A DNA stretch of 10,897 bases from CAZMGG01 sp964565715 (lineage in GTDB: Bacteria > Planctomycetota > UBA1135 > UBA2386): NCBI GenBank assembly GCA_964565715.1, contig CAZMGG010000170.1, positions 1-10,897 on the forward strand. Direction: 5' to 3'. Position 1 is the stretch's first letter; the number at the start of each line of letters is the position of its first letter. The position numbers were made by a program, and so were the translations under genes. The notes below the pieces were generated by a model. That model searched no databases and was not told where the DNA came from. It saw only the letters and a program-made list of their open reading frames with translations. Of this stretch, positions 1 through 7,700 are shown one piece after another.

Positions 1-1
1 A

Positions 2-295
2 GGCAAAGTTGCATGGGGTGCGGCGCAATCCCGACGGCCCCGATCCGGACGATCCGGTGGCGACGCTCCGGCCGCCCGGCGCGCCGCAGCCGCTGCCCAG
101 CAGCTCGGCCTGCCGCCCGGCCAGGTGGCACGCGACGCTGCGCTCGCTGCTCGCCGGCAGCGCGACCTCGAGGACCTGTTCGAGCGGCTCCGCGGCCGGG
201 TCGGCGACCTGGTCCGCCGCGTCGAACAGGAGACCGAGGGCGTGCTGCAGCAGCTGGGCCTGCTGCCACCGCCCCAGCCACCGGGCCGCAACTGA
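2..295 (+). CDS. C-terminal end of an unidentified phage protein (5' partial)
   Basis: An open frame runs in from the left edge and stops at the TGA at 293-295. I do not recognise the family. The last 60 or so residues look like real protein: a helical, charged segment (ARRQRDLEDLFERLRGRVGD and following) and a proline-rich tail ending PPPQPPGRN. Third codon positions are G/C-rich from about position 100 on, but not in the first 60-100 bases, where the frame one base later reads more like coding sequence (see findings). The true gene may therefore switch frame here. It lies in the slot upstream of the tape measure gene, where lambda-type phages carry the tail assembly chaperone pair. That role is inferred from position only. 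No start is visible. Confidence 0.5.
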   Translation, partial: GKVAWGAAQSRRPRSGRSGGDAPAARRAAAAAQQLGLPPGQVARDAALAARRQRDLEDLFERLRGRVGDLVRRVEQETEGVLQQLGLLPPPQPPGRN

Positions 296-388
296 ACCGG
301 CCATGGTCTCCCCCACGAACCCCCGGCCCGACCGGGCGGCACGTCGCCGCTCTCCGGGCCGAACACCACACGACAGAGGAACCCCACG

Positions 389-883
389 ATGAGCCTTCTG
401 GATGCCCTTCGCCGCCGCGTGCAAGCGCGCAAGACTTCGACCGCCGAGCAGTACTGGCAGCGCGTCTGGCAGATCGCGCAGTCCGACGAGGACCTCGGCG
501 AGCACGCCGTCGCTGAGATCGACGAATGCATGACGGCCTGCGGCTTCGATCTGTCCGACCTCGAGCAGCACCTGGCCGCAGCCCGCGACCTCATCCGCGT
601 CGGTGACATCTCCGCCCGTCGGCGAGTCCTCGCCGAGGCCCACGCGAAGGCAGGCGACACGGCCACCCGCCTCGCCCAGGAGATCGCCCAGGAACGCGAA
701 CGGCAGAGCAAGCAGCTGCAGGAGGCTCAGGAGGCACTGCTTGCCGCCCAGGGAGGCCTGACCACGCTCAACGCCGACGAGTCCGAGGCCCGATCCCGAC
801 AGCAGCAGCTGCGGCAGGCGGGCTGCCCCCCTCAGCTGCTGAAGCCGCCGCCCGCGCCCGCCAGCAAGCGGCCGCCGAAGTGA
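389..883 (+). CDS. Small coiled-coil protein of the tail region, unknown function
   Basis: This encodes 164 residues with an ATG start preceded by a purine-rich GAGGA about 9 nt upstream. I recognise no family. Residues 1-65 are mixed helix with an acidic stretch. Residues about 70-140 are a long charged Glu/Gln/Arg/Ala helix, probably a coiled coil (AQEIAQERERQSKQLQEAQE). The tail is proline- and lysine-rich (PPPAPASKRPPK). The stop overlaps a possible GTG start of the next gene, so the two are probably cotranscribed. Its place, a few hundred bases before the tape measure gene, suggests a tail assembly or chaperone role, but nothing in the sequence proves it. A C-CCC-CCT heptamer at 826-832 could allow a -1 shift into the frame of the next gene. 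Confidence 0.75.
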   Translation: MSLLDALRRRVQARKTSTAEQYWQRVWQIAQSDEDLGEHAVAEIDECMTACGFDLSDLEQHLAAARDLIRVGDISARRRVLAEAHAKAGDTATRLAQEIAQERERQSKQLQEAQEALLAAQGGLTTLNADESEARSRQQQLRQAGCPPQLLKPPPAPASKRPPK

Positions 884-918
884 CACCACCCGGCAACCAA
901 CATCGATCCCATCCGACA

Positions 919-1131
919 ATGACGACTTCCCTGACCATCCTGGAGGACGAGAACCTCCGCGGCACGCGGCTGCAGCAGTCCGTCGCCGAGCGTGTTCTGT
1001 CCCCCGACCAAGGCCTTCGGCTGGCGCAGGAGCTGTATCAGCACAGCGCCCTGGCCGCCGAGTTCTCCAGCGTCACCGCCCTCTTCGCCTACCTCAAGAG
1101 CAAGGCCCGGCGCGCACTGGCGCCGGCCTGA
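919..1131 (+). CDS. Small protein of the tail region, unknown function
   Basis: This encodes 70 residues from the ATG at 919 (MTTSLTILEDENLRGTRLQQ). The frame is also open from a GTG at 880, which overlaps the previous stop as GTGA. I prefer 919 because codons 883-918 have poor third-position G/C (ACA, CCA, CAA, CAT, CGA) while those after 919 are almost all G/C-ending. There is no clear Shine-Dalgarno sequence for either start. The protein is soluble, mostly helical, with a basic C-terminus (YLKSKARRALAPA). No family is recognised. By position it could be the second member of a tail chaperone pair. A strong hairpin starts 6 nt after its stop. Confidence 0.65.
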   Translation: MTTSLTILEDENLRGTRLQQSVAERVLSPDQGLRLAQELYQHSALAAEFSSVTALFAYLKSKARRALAPA

Positions 1132-1137
1132 CAAAGA

Positions 1138-1175
1138 CCCGGCCCCATCGTCGCGACAAGCGCCGTGGGGCCGGG
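1138..1175 (+). terminator. Strong GC hairpin after the small tail-region gene
   Basis: A perfect 10-bp inverted repeat, CCCGGCCCCA (1138-1147) and TGGGGCCGGG (1166-1175), encloses an 18-nt loop. It begins just after the stop at 1129-1131. No T-run follows, so it is not a textbook intrinsic terminator. It could weaken transcription into the tape-measure block, protect mRNA 3' ends, or hide a regulatory site. Confidence 0.45.
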
Positions 1176-1247
1176 CGGAGCATCTGGAGATGGGCGACGA
1201 CTCAACGTTCAGCCGCCGCGCGGAAAGCCTACAGCAGGACGAACCAC

Positions 1248-1775
1248 GTGGCACACGAACTCATCGCAACCGTTCCCTTCGTCGCCTGGCGGTGCCCCAG
1301 CTGCGGGAACGCGAAGCCACGGACCTACGGCCAGGAGGGCCGCATCCGCTTCCACCGGTGCGTCTGTGGCGCGACGTACCGGTCATTGGAGTTGCCACCC
1401 AGTGATCTGCGCCTTCACCCCGCGTTCCGGAACGCTGACTACCTCAGCGACATCGTGTCCATGACAACTCCTTCCGTCCGGCATGGGGACCGTATCGATG
1501 CTGTCGAGCTCGCCGGCCGCCTCAACATCCCCCCCTCCTCCCTTTGCAGGGCCTCGCGGCTCCTGCAGATCCAGCATGGGTTTCCGCGTGGCCTGCCCCT
1601 CAAGGGCGGGGCTCGCGCTTGGTCGCGCAGTCTCGTCGACGACTACCTGACCAAGCCCGGCGCGGCCGAGCGTCTGCGCCAGGCCGTCGCCGAGTTCGAC
1701 AAGAGCGCACCGGCGCAGGTGGGCGCCAGCATCACCTTCGGCAAGGACAAGGGAGGCAACCGTGGCAACCGCTGA
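1248..1775 (+). CDS. Zinc-ribbon protein with an AlpA-like DNA-binding domain
   Basis: This encodes 175 residues from a GTG start with AGGAC about 10 nt upstream. Residues 14-48 form a zinc ribbon: C16-x2-C19 and C38-x-C40, within WRCPSCGNAKPRTYG and RFHRCVCGATYRS. This resembles Ogr/Delta-type phage zinc fingers (CPxC...RT...RYHQC...ATF), although the second knuckle is C-x-C. Residues about 83-134 resemble the AlpA/excisionase winged helix: DRIDAVELAGRLNIPPSSLC, then GFPRGLPLKGGARAWSRSLV. The C-terminus is basic and glycine-rich. The gene overlaps the tape measure gene by 14 nt, so the two are translated together. A putative DNA-binding protein inside a tail operon is unusual; it may regulate late genes, or the ribbon may be structural. 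An internal ATG at 1461 could make the second domain alone, but has no ribosome binding site. Confidence 0.75.
   Translation: MAHELIATVPFVAWRCPSCGNAKPRTYGQEGRIRFHRCVCGATYRSLELPPSDLRLHPAFRNADYLSDIVSMTTPSVRHGDRIDAVELAGRLNIPPSSLCRASRLLQIQHGFPRGLPLKGGARAWSRSLVDDYLTKPGAAERLRQAVAEFDKSAPAQVGASITFGKDKGGNRGNR
1749..1756 (+). promoter_or_regulatory. Ribosome binding site for the tape measure gene
   Basis: AAGGGAGG ends 5 nt before the GTG at 1762. It lies inside the end of the preceding gene and supports the GTG start over later in-frame alternatives. Confidence 0.75.
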
Positions 1776-3651
1776 ACGCAGGGCACTGGCAATCGAGGCG
1801 CGGGTCTTCGACGCCGCCAGCAAGCAGTTCCGGGCCATCTCGGCGAGCGCGGTCCACGCCGGCCGGTCCATCGTCGGCGGCTTCCGCGGGGCCATCGGCA
1901 CGCTGACGAGCCTGCGCGGGCTGGCCACGGGGATGGTGGCGGCGTTCGCCGCGAGCCGCGTGGTGGGCGCCGTGCGCTCCGTCGCCGACGGCCTCGACCA
2001 GCTCGCCAAGACCAGCGACCAGCTGGGCCTGACGGCCGAGAGCCTGGGCGCCATCCGCCACCAGGCGGAGACCGCTGGCGTCTCCCTGCAGGAGGTGGGC
2101 TCGGCGCTGCGCACCTTCGAGCGGAACCTGACCGCGGCCCAGAAGGGCACCGGCGACCAGGCGCGGGCCCTGGGCCTGCTGGGCCTGCGCGTCGAGGACT
2201 TCCAAGGCAAGCAGCTCAACACCGTCGAGGTCTTCGCGCGCGTGGCCGACGGCCTCAAGGGCGTGGGCAGCGCCTACGAACGGACCCGCGTCCTCACCGA
2301 CCTGTTCGGCGACAGCGGCGCCAAGCTGGCCACGCTGCTGAAGCCGGGCGGCGACGCGATCCGGCAGATGGCCGACGAGGCCCAGCGCCTGGGGCTGGTG
2401 TTCAGCCGCGAGGAGCTGGCGCGGGCCGAGGAGTTCAACGACGCCCTGACCAAGGTGCAGCAGACGTTTCGCGGGCTCTTCGAGCGGATCGTCGTCGACC
2501 TGGCGCCCGCGTTCACGAAGGCACTGGAGGAGCTGCGCGACCTGTTCGTGAAGCACGGGTCGACGATCCGGGACACCATCTTCTCGATCACCGACGCGTT
2601 TGCCGGCATGGCCGAGACGGTTGCCATCGGCACGGTGCGGATGATCGACTGGATCACCCAGCTGTCGGCCGCCCTTCGCGACATCGCGAGCCGCATCGAA
2701 GTGATCAAGGCGGCCGTGGTGGTGGCGGACTCGGTACTCGGCTTCGGGACCGACAACGAGCGCATGCAGGCCCGGGCCAGGCTCACGCTGGCGATCGACG
2801 AATGGCGGCGGGCACAAGTGGCGCTGGGCGACGAGGTCCTCGAGAGCGGCCGCAAGATGCAGGCGAGCATGAAGGCCACCGAGGAGTTCTTCTCGCAGCT
2901 GCGGGAGAAGATCCGGGCTGCTCGCGAGGAACAGCGGCGAGGTGCCACCGTCGCCGCCGGGACCAAGCCCCCGAGTGGGAATGATCCGCCGACGACGGAG
3001 GAGTCGCGTCGCCTGGCCGACAACCTCTACAGCGGGGTGCAGCGTGCCGCCCTGGCCTGGCGTGACTTCAACCAAGTGGCGTTCCAGGCCGGGCAGGACC
3101 TGGTCAACGGCCCGCTGAACGCGATGAGCAACGCCTTCGCCTCGATCATCGACGGCACGCGGACCGCGAAGGATGCCTTCCGGGACTTCGGCCGGGCGAC
3201 CATCAAGGTCCTCGCCGACGTCGCCGCGAAGATGCTCACCGTCCAGCTCGTGAGCGGCATCTTCGGCCTCCCCAATGGGGCGACGCCGAATCAGTTCGGC
3301 GTGCTGCGCGCCAAGGGCGGCGTCGATCCTGGCGGTGTCGATCGTCTGCTGCCGGTCCGTGGCTTCGCCAAGGGCGGCATCGTGCGCCGGCCGACGTTCG
3401 CGCTGATGGGCGAGGGGTCGGCGCCGGCGGAGGCCTTCGTGCCGTTGCCCGATGGCCGGTCGATCCCGGTCAGCTTCGACGGCGCGGCACCAAGCGGGCC
3501 CGCCGTCGTCAATGTCAACATCCAGGCCTGGGACGGCACCGACGTGATGCGCGTGCTGCGGAAGCACCGCGGCATCCTTCGCGAGCTGCAGGCCGACGAC
3601 CTCAACCGGTTCGGATCGGTGCGCCAGCACCACCAGAGAGCCCTCAGGTAG
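1762..3651 (+). CDS. Phage tail tape measure protein
   Basis: This encodes 629 residues. Tape measure proteins fill the tail tube during assembly and set its length; at roughly 0.15 nm per residue this one predicts a tail near 95 nm. The N-terminal 45-75 region is hydrophobic (GLATGMVAAFAASRVVGAV), followed by long helical, Ala/Arg/Glu-rich stretches and a second hydrophobic zone around residues 270-310. Residues about 534-570 carry the hallmark C-terminal block of lambda H-type proteins, FAKGGIVRRPTFALMGEGSA then PAEAFVPLPDG. The start is GTG with a strong ribosome binding site. The gene is short for the family (lambda H is 853 residues), which is normal for short-tailed siphophages. The L-like tail-tip gene follows after 4 nt. 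Confidence 0.92.
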   Translation: MATAERRALAIEARVFDAASKQFRAISASAVHAGRSIVGGFRGAIGTLTSLRGLATGMVAAFAASRVVGAVRSVADGLDQLAKTSDQLGLTAESLGAIRHQAETAGVSLQEVGSALRTFERNLTAAQKGTGDQARALGLLGLRVEDFQGKQLNTVEVFARVADGLKGVGSAYERTRVLTDLFGDSGAKLATLLKPGGDAIRQMADEAQRLGLVFSREELARAEEFNDALTKVQQTFRGLFERIVVDLAPAFTKALEELRDLFVKHGSTIRDTIFSITDAFAGMAETVAIGTVRMIDWITQLSAALRDIASRIEVIKAAVVVADSVLGFGTDNERMQARARLTLAIDEWRRAQVALGDEVLESGRKMQASMKATEEFFSQLREKIRAAREEQRRGATVAAGTKPPSGNDPPTTEESRRLADNLYSGVQRAALAWRDFNQVAFQAGQDLVNGPLNAMSNAFASIIDGTRTAKDAFRDFGRATIKVLADVAAKMLTVQLVSGIFGLPNGATPNQFGVLRAKGGVDPGGVDRLLPVRGFAKGGIVRRPTFALMGEGSAPAEAFVPLPDGRSIPVSFDGAAPSGPAVVNVNIQAWDGTDVMRVLRKHRGILRELQADDLNRFGSVRQHHQRALR

Positions 3652-3655
3652 CACC

Positions 3656-4351
3656 ATGCCCATCCCCATCCCTCCCCTCATGGCGGCGCAGGCCGAGCGA
3701 CCCCACCAGGACCAACAGTGGATCTGGTGCTGGGAGATCGAGGCCGAGCCCTGGCTTGGCGCCACCGCACCGGTGTTGTTTCGGTTCACGAGCTGGCAGC
3801 AGGAGCTGGTCTGGCCGGTCAGCCTGTCGCCGACGCAGACGTGGTATCCCGCGGCGTTCGCCATGACGCCGATCCAGCAGGACGGCGAGGGCTCGCTGCC
3901 GCAGGTGGACCTGACCCTCGACAACGCCACCCGAGCGATGATGCCGCTGCTGCACAGCAGCAACGGTCTCGAGGGCAACCGCGCCACGCTGTTCCTGCTG
4001 AACGCCGCCAGCAAGGACATCGCCTACCCCAATCACGAGTTCGTCCAGTGGACGTTCGCGATCGCGATGGCCGAGGCCAACGACGAGTCGGTGACGTTCC
4101 GCATGGAGGTGCCGAACTTCTTCCAGCGGAAGTCACCCCAGGACCGCTACGTGGCGGCCCGCTGCCGGTGGCAGTTCGGTGGCCCGGAGTGCGGCTACAT
4201 CGCCAACGCGGTGGCCGGGTACTCGACGTGCAACAAGACCGTGAGCGATTGCGTGCTGCGCGGCGACGACGAGGTGGGCCGCAACCTGCCGCGGCTCCAC
4301 CCGGCACGCTTCGGCGGCTTCCCGGGCATCCCGGCCGAGAGGGCCCTGTGA
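3656..4351 (+). CDS. Tail tip protein, lambda L-like, with four-cysteine C-terminal cluster
   Basis: This encodes 231 residues, almost the same length as lambda gpL (232). The N-terminal domain (to about residue 160) is beta-rich, with PQVDLTLDNATRAMMPLL typical of these tail-tip proteins. The C-terminal domain has four cysteines, C170, C179, C192 and C199, in CRWQFGGPECGYIAN and STCNKTVSDC. These are followed by N210 and RFGGFPGIP (residues 218-226). Lambda gpL binds an iron-sulfur cluster through such cysteines, so a [4Fe-4S] cluster is likely here too. In lambda, L forms part of the tip between the tape measure/M complex and J. No M homologue is seen between this gene and the tape measure gene. 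The stop overlaps the next start as GTGA. Confidence 0.88.
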   Translation: MPIPIPPLMAAQAERPHQDQQWIWCWEIEAEPWLGATAPVLFRFTSWQQELVWPVSLSPTQTWYPAAFAMTPIQQDGEGSLPQVDLTLDNATRAMMPLLHSSNGLEGNRATLFLLNAASKDIAYPNHEFVQWTFAIAMAEANDESVTFRMEVPNFFQRKSPQDRYVAARCRWQFGGPECGYIANAVAGYSTCNKTVSDCVLRGDDEVGRNLPRLHPARFGGFPGIPAERAL

Positions 4352-4740
4352 CGGCCACCGCGGCCGAGTTCCGCGACCTGCTCCGGATCCCCTACCGCTT
4401 CAACTCCGTGGACCCAGCGCGTGGCCTCGACTGCCGCGGCCTCGCCCTCGAGATCACCCGCCGGCGCGGCCTGCCCTGCGAGGACCCCTGGACGCGCGTG
4501 CTGCGCCTGTGGCGCGAGGGGCGGGCGTGGCCGGATGGCGCCTGGGGTGACGGTTGGGCCCGCGCCGACCCGCCGCTCCGAGACGACGACATCGTGCTGA
4601 TCGCCGGGGGGCGTGAGCAGGGCGTCGGCTACGTCCTGTTCGGCATGGTCTGGAGCACGTCGCCGCTGACCGGCGTGACCTCGGTGCCCGTGGATCGCTG
4701 GGTTGGGCGAGTCAGCCAGGTCTGGAGGTATCAACGGTGA
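4348..4740 (+). CDS. K-like tail assembly protein with NlpC/P60 fold, apparently inactive
   Basis: This encodes 130 residues from the GTG at 4348, which overlaps the L-like stop as GTGA. The frame is open further upstream, but that stretch is antisense-like noise over the L gene. The N-terminus matches tail-associated NlpC/P60 peptidases: IPYRFNSVDPARGLDCRGLA, with the usual nucleophile C29 in the D-C-x-G-L context. LRDDDIVLI corresponds to the usual GDVVLF strand. The following H-V-G or H-A-G motif is replaced by E-Q-G-V-G-Y, and the whole protein contains no histidine. Active members need a Cys-His pair, so peptidase activity is unlikely. The end, VPVDRWVGRVSQVWRY, fits the family. Order and spacing match lambda K between L and I/J. 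It probably has a structural or assembly role. Confidence 0.82.
   Translation: MTATAAEFRDLLRIPYRFNSVDPARGLDCRGLALEITRRRGLPCEDPWTRVLRLWREGRAWPDGAWGDGWARADPPLRDDDIVLIAGGREQGVGYVLFGMVWSTSPLTGVTSVPVDRWVGRVSQVWRYQR
4724..4728 (+). promoter_or_regulatory. Ribosome binding site for the tail-tip J-like gene
   Basis: GGAGG lies 8 nt before the GTG at 4737, inside the last codons of the K-like gene. It fixes the GTG as start and indicates coupled translation. Confidence 0.75.
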
Positions 4741-7700
4741 TCCGACTGCATGCGCGTGCCGGGCTGCTCGGCGATGGGGAACGACTCACGGCGCAATTGC
4801 CCTGGCGGCCGGGCATGCGCCCCCGGCACCTGCTGGCCAATGCCCGGGCCCTCCTGCCCTGCCTGGCCAGTGGCGTTGACCTGTCGATCGCCGTCAACGG
4901 GCAACTGCTCAAGAGCGACGAGGACCTCGACGGCGAAGTGCCGGAGCACGCCGACGTCGTCGTCTCGCCGCAGCTGGGCAAGAGCGTGGTGGCGTTCGTG
5001 ATCATCAACCTGCTCGTGTCCGTGGCGGTGAGCTACGTGGCATCGCTTCTGCTGCCCCGCCCGAAGCCGCCCGGCGTGCCGCAGGAACGCGGCGACCAAT
5101 CGAGCCCGACCTACGCCTGGGACCAGATCGCCACGAGCTTCGGCCAGGGCGGCCTGGTGCCGTTCGTGTACGGCCGCCACGCGGTCGGTGGCCAAGTGAT
5201 CTACACCGACGTCTTCGCCAGCGCCCAGAGTGGCACGCAGCGCGAGTTGCTGCGCCTGGTCATCGCGCTCAGCGAAGGCTGGTGCTTCCGGATTGGTGAC
5301 ACGATCCTGCGCGACTGGAACGGGCTCGGCGGGTTCGCCGGCACACCTCCGGGGCAGATCGTCGGCCGGATTCCCAGCGGCATCGCCGTCAACGGCAACC
5401 TGCTGGACCACACCAACCTGTTGCCCGGTGCGCGGGTCTGGACCCGGCCCGGGAACATGAACCAGACGCCGCTGCCGAGCAGCCCATTCCGGGGCTCGAC
5501 GGCCACCTTCATCGTCGACGAGGCCCTGAACGACGAGAACGCCGAGGCGATCTTCACCCTGCCGGCGAGCGGGCCCACGTCGTCGGTGGCCATCACCATC
5601 GCCTTCCCGGGCGGCATCTACGGGCAGGACAACTACGGCAACCTGGTGGCGGCGCCGGTGGACTTCCTGATCAGCTGGCGGCCGGCGGGAACGAGCCTGG
5701 CCTGGCGATCGCTGTTCCGACCGGGCACCACGCTGCCGCTGGACTACCAGCGGATCGGCATGGCCGCGCGCCAAGGCTCTGCCGTCGAGAGCTTCGGCGC
5801 TGACCTGCAGATGGACGCCGCGCCCTACGAGGGGTCCTTCGAGCTGCGGGTGCGGCGCATCCCCCGGGCGACTCAGCCCGCAGGGACCGGGCTGCCGCCG
5901 AACACCTACGTTGCCCCGGGAACGCAGATTGTCGATGGCGCGAGCTGGCGCCACGTCGGCGCCAACCTGGTGCACACGTTCACGTATCCGCGGGTCGCCC
6001 TGCTGGGCCTCGAGCTGCTGGCCACCGGCCGCCTGCAGGGCGCCCTGCCGCAGGTGCGCGTGCAGCTCGACGGCATCATGGTCAACGTCTGGGACCAGAG
6101 CCTGGGGTGGTCGCAGCTGTGCTGGGACGTGCCGCCGGCGCCGTTCAACTGGATGACCTACCCGCCGGGTCGCAACCCGGCCTGGATCGCGCTTCACTGG
6201 TTGCTGTCGCCCTGGGGACTGGGGAAGTGGATCCGGCCCACGGACATCGACCTGCCGGCCTTCCGCCGCTGGTCGGTCTTCTGTGATCAGGACCCGAACC
6301 CCGGCAACCCATGGGGCGAGGCCGCCTTCCACTGCGACATCGTCGGCGACTCGCCGCGCCCAGCGTGGGAGGTCCTCATGGCCATTTGCGCGGCGGCGCG
6401 CGCCAAGCCCGTGATGGTCGGGCGGACGATCAGCGTGGTCTACCAGTACCGCGACGCACACAGCGACGCGCTGGTCAGCGTGCCGGCGAAGACGCCGGTG
6501 CAGCTGTTCACCTCGAGCAACACCACGGACCTCTCGGTGCGCTGGCTGCCGAAGAGCTCGAGGCCCACCGCCTTCCAGTTCCAGTTCCTCAACGAGGCGA
6601 AGAACTGGACGCAGGACGTGCTGATCGTCGAGGACGACGAGGGCACGCTGAACAGTCCCAACAGCCTGGGTGCTGACCAGTGGCGGCCGGAGATCGTGCA
6701 GGCCTACGGCGTGACCCGCGAAGGCCAGCTGCGGCGGGAAGGGATGTTCATGCACCGCCTGAACCGGCTGGTCCGGCGCCAGGTGACGTTCCGGACCGGA
6801 CCCTGGGCCCTGGCAGCCACCATCGGCGACCTCATCGAAGTCGAGCACGATGTCCTGCGGCCCTTCGCGTCGGGCGTGCCGATGAGCTGTGTGGTGCGGA
6901 CCGGTGGCATGGCGACGACGACCATCGTCGTCGACCACGTCGTGACCGGCAGCGGCCTGCAGGTGGTGGTCCGGGATCCCGACGGCGAGCCGAAGCGCGC
7001 GGCCGTGTCGAGCCTGACGCCGGTGCCCGGAGGCACCCAGCTGAACCTCGCCGCGGCGGTGACATGCGATCCGGGGGCCCCCGCCGTCGTCGGCCAGGTC
7101 GGCCAGATCACCGAGGTCTATGAGATCGCGTCGATCGCGCTGAACGAGGACGTGGAGCGGGAAGTCATCGCCCTGCAGTGGGTGCCCGAGGTCTACGACC
7201 CCCTCGACCCCGGGGCCGGCGGGACCGAGTCGGCCAGCCAGGCGCAGCGGCCCGGCACACCGCCCCAGGCCACGGACCTGCAGGTGGTGCCGCAGCGCGA
7301 CGGCACGCAGCTGGTGACCTGGCAGCGGCCACCGGGCCGGGAGGCCGCCAGCTGCCGCGTCTGGGTCCAGGAGCCGGCCCTGGGCGTCTGGATCCTGATC
7401 GACGAGACCCGGCGCGGCGAGTTGCGGGTGGGGTCCCTGAGCCCATGGCGGACCTACCTGGTCGCGGTGTCGGTCGCCGATCAGTTCGGAGTGCATGCGG
7501 CGCCGGAGAACAGCGCGCAGCTCGAGGTGGTGGCCCAGGAGTTCCCGCCGGTGGCGCCGCCGCCGGCGCGACGCCTGCAGGCCGTTGCCGCGGGCGACCT
7601 GCTGCGGTTCGCGTGGCCGGAGATGGGCTTCCAGGACCTCGCGTACTACGAGCTGAGGGCCGGCGCCGACTGGGGCGCGGCCGCCGTGCTGTGGCGTGGC

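Noticed and set aside
1732..4020. 762-residue minus-strand frame opposite the tape measure and L-like genes
   Set aside because: Antisense shadow; low-complexity Arg/Gly/His/Leu composition, while the plus strand has convincing family motifs.
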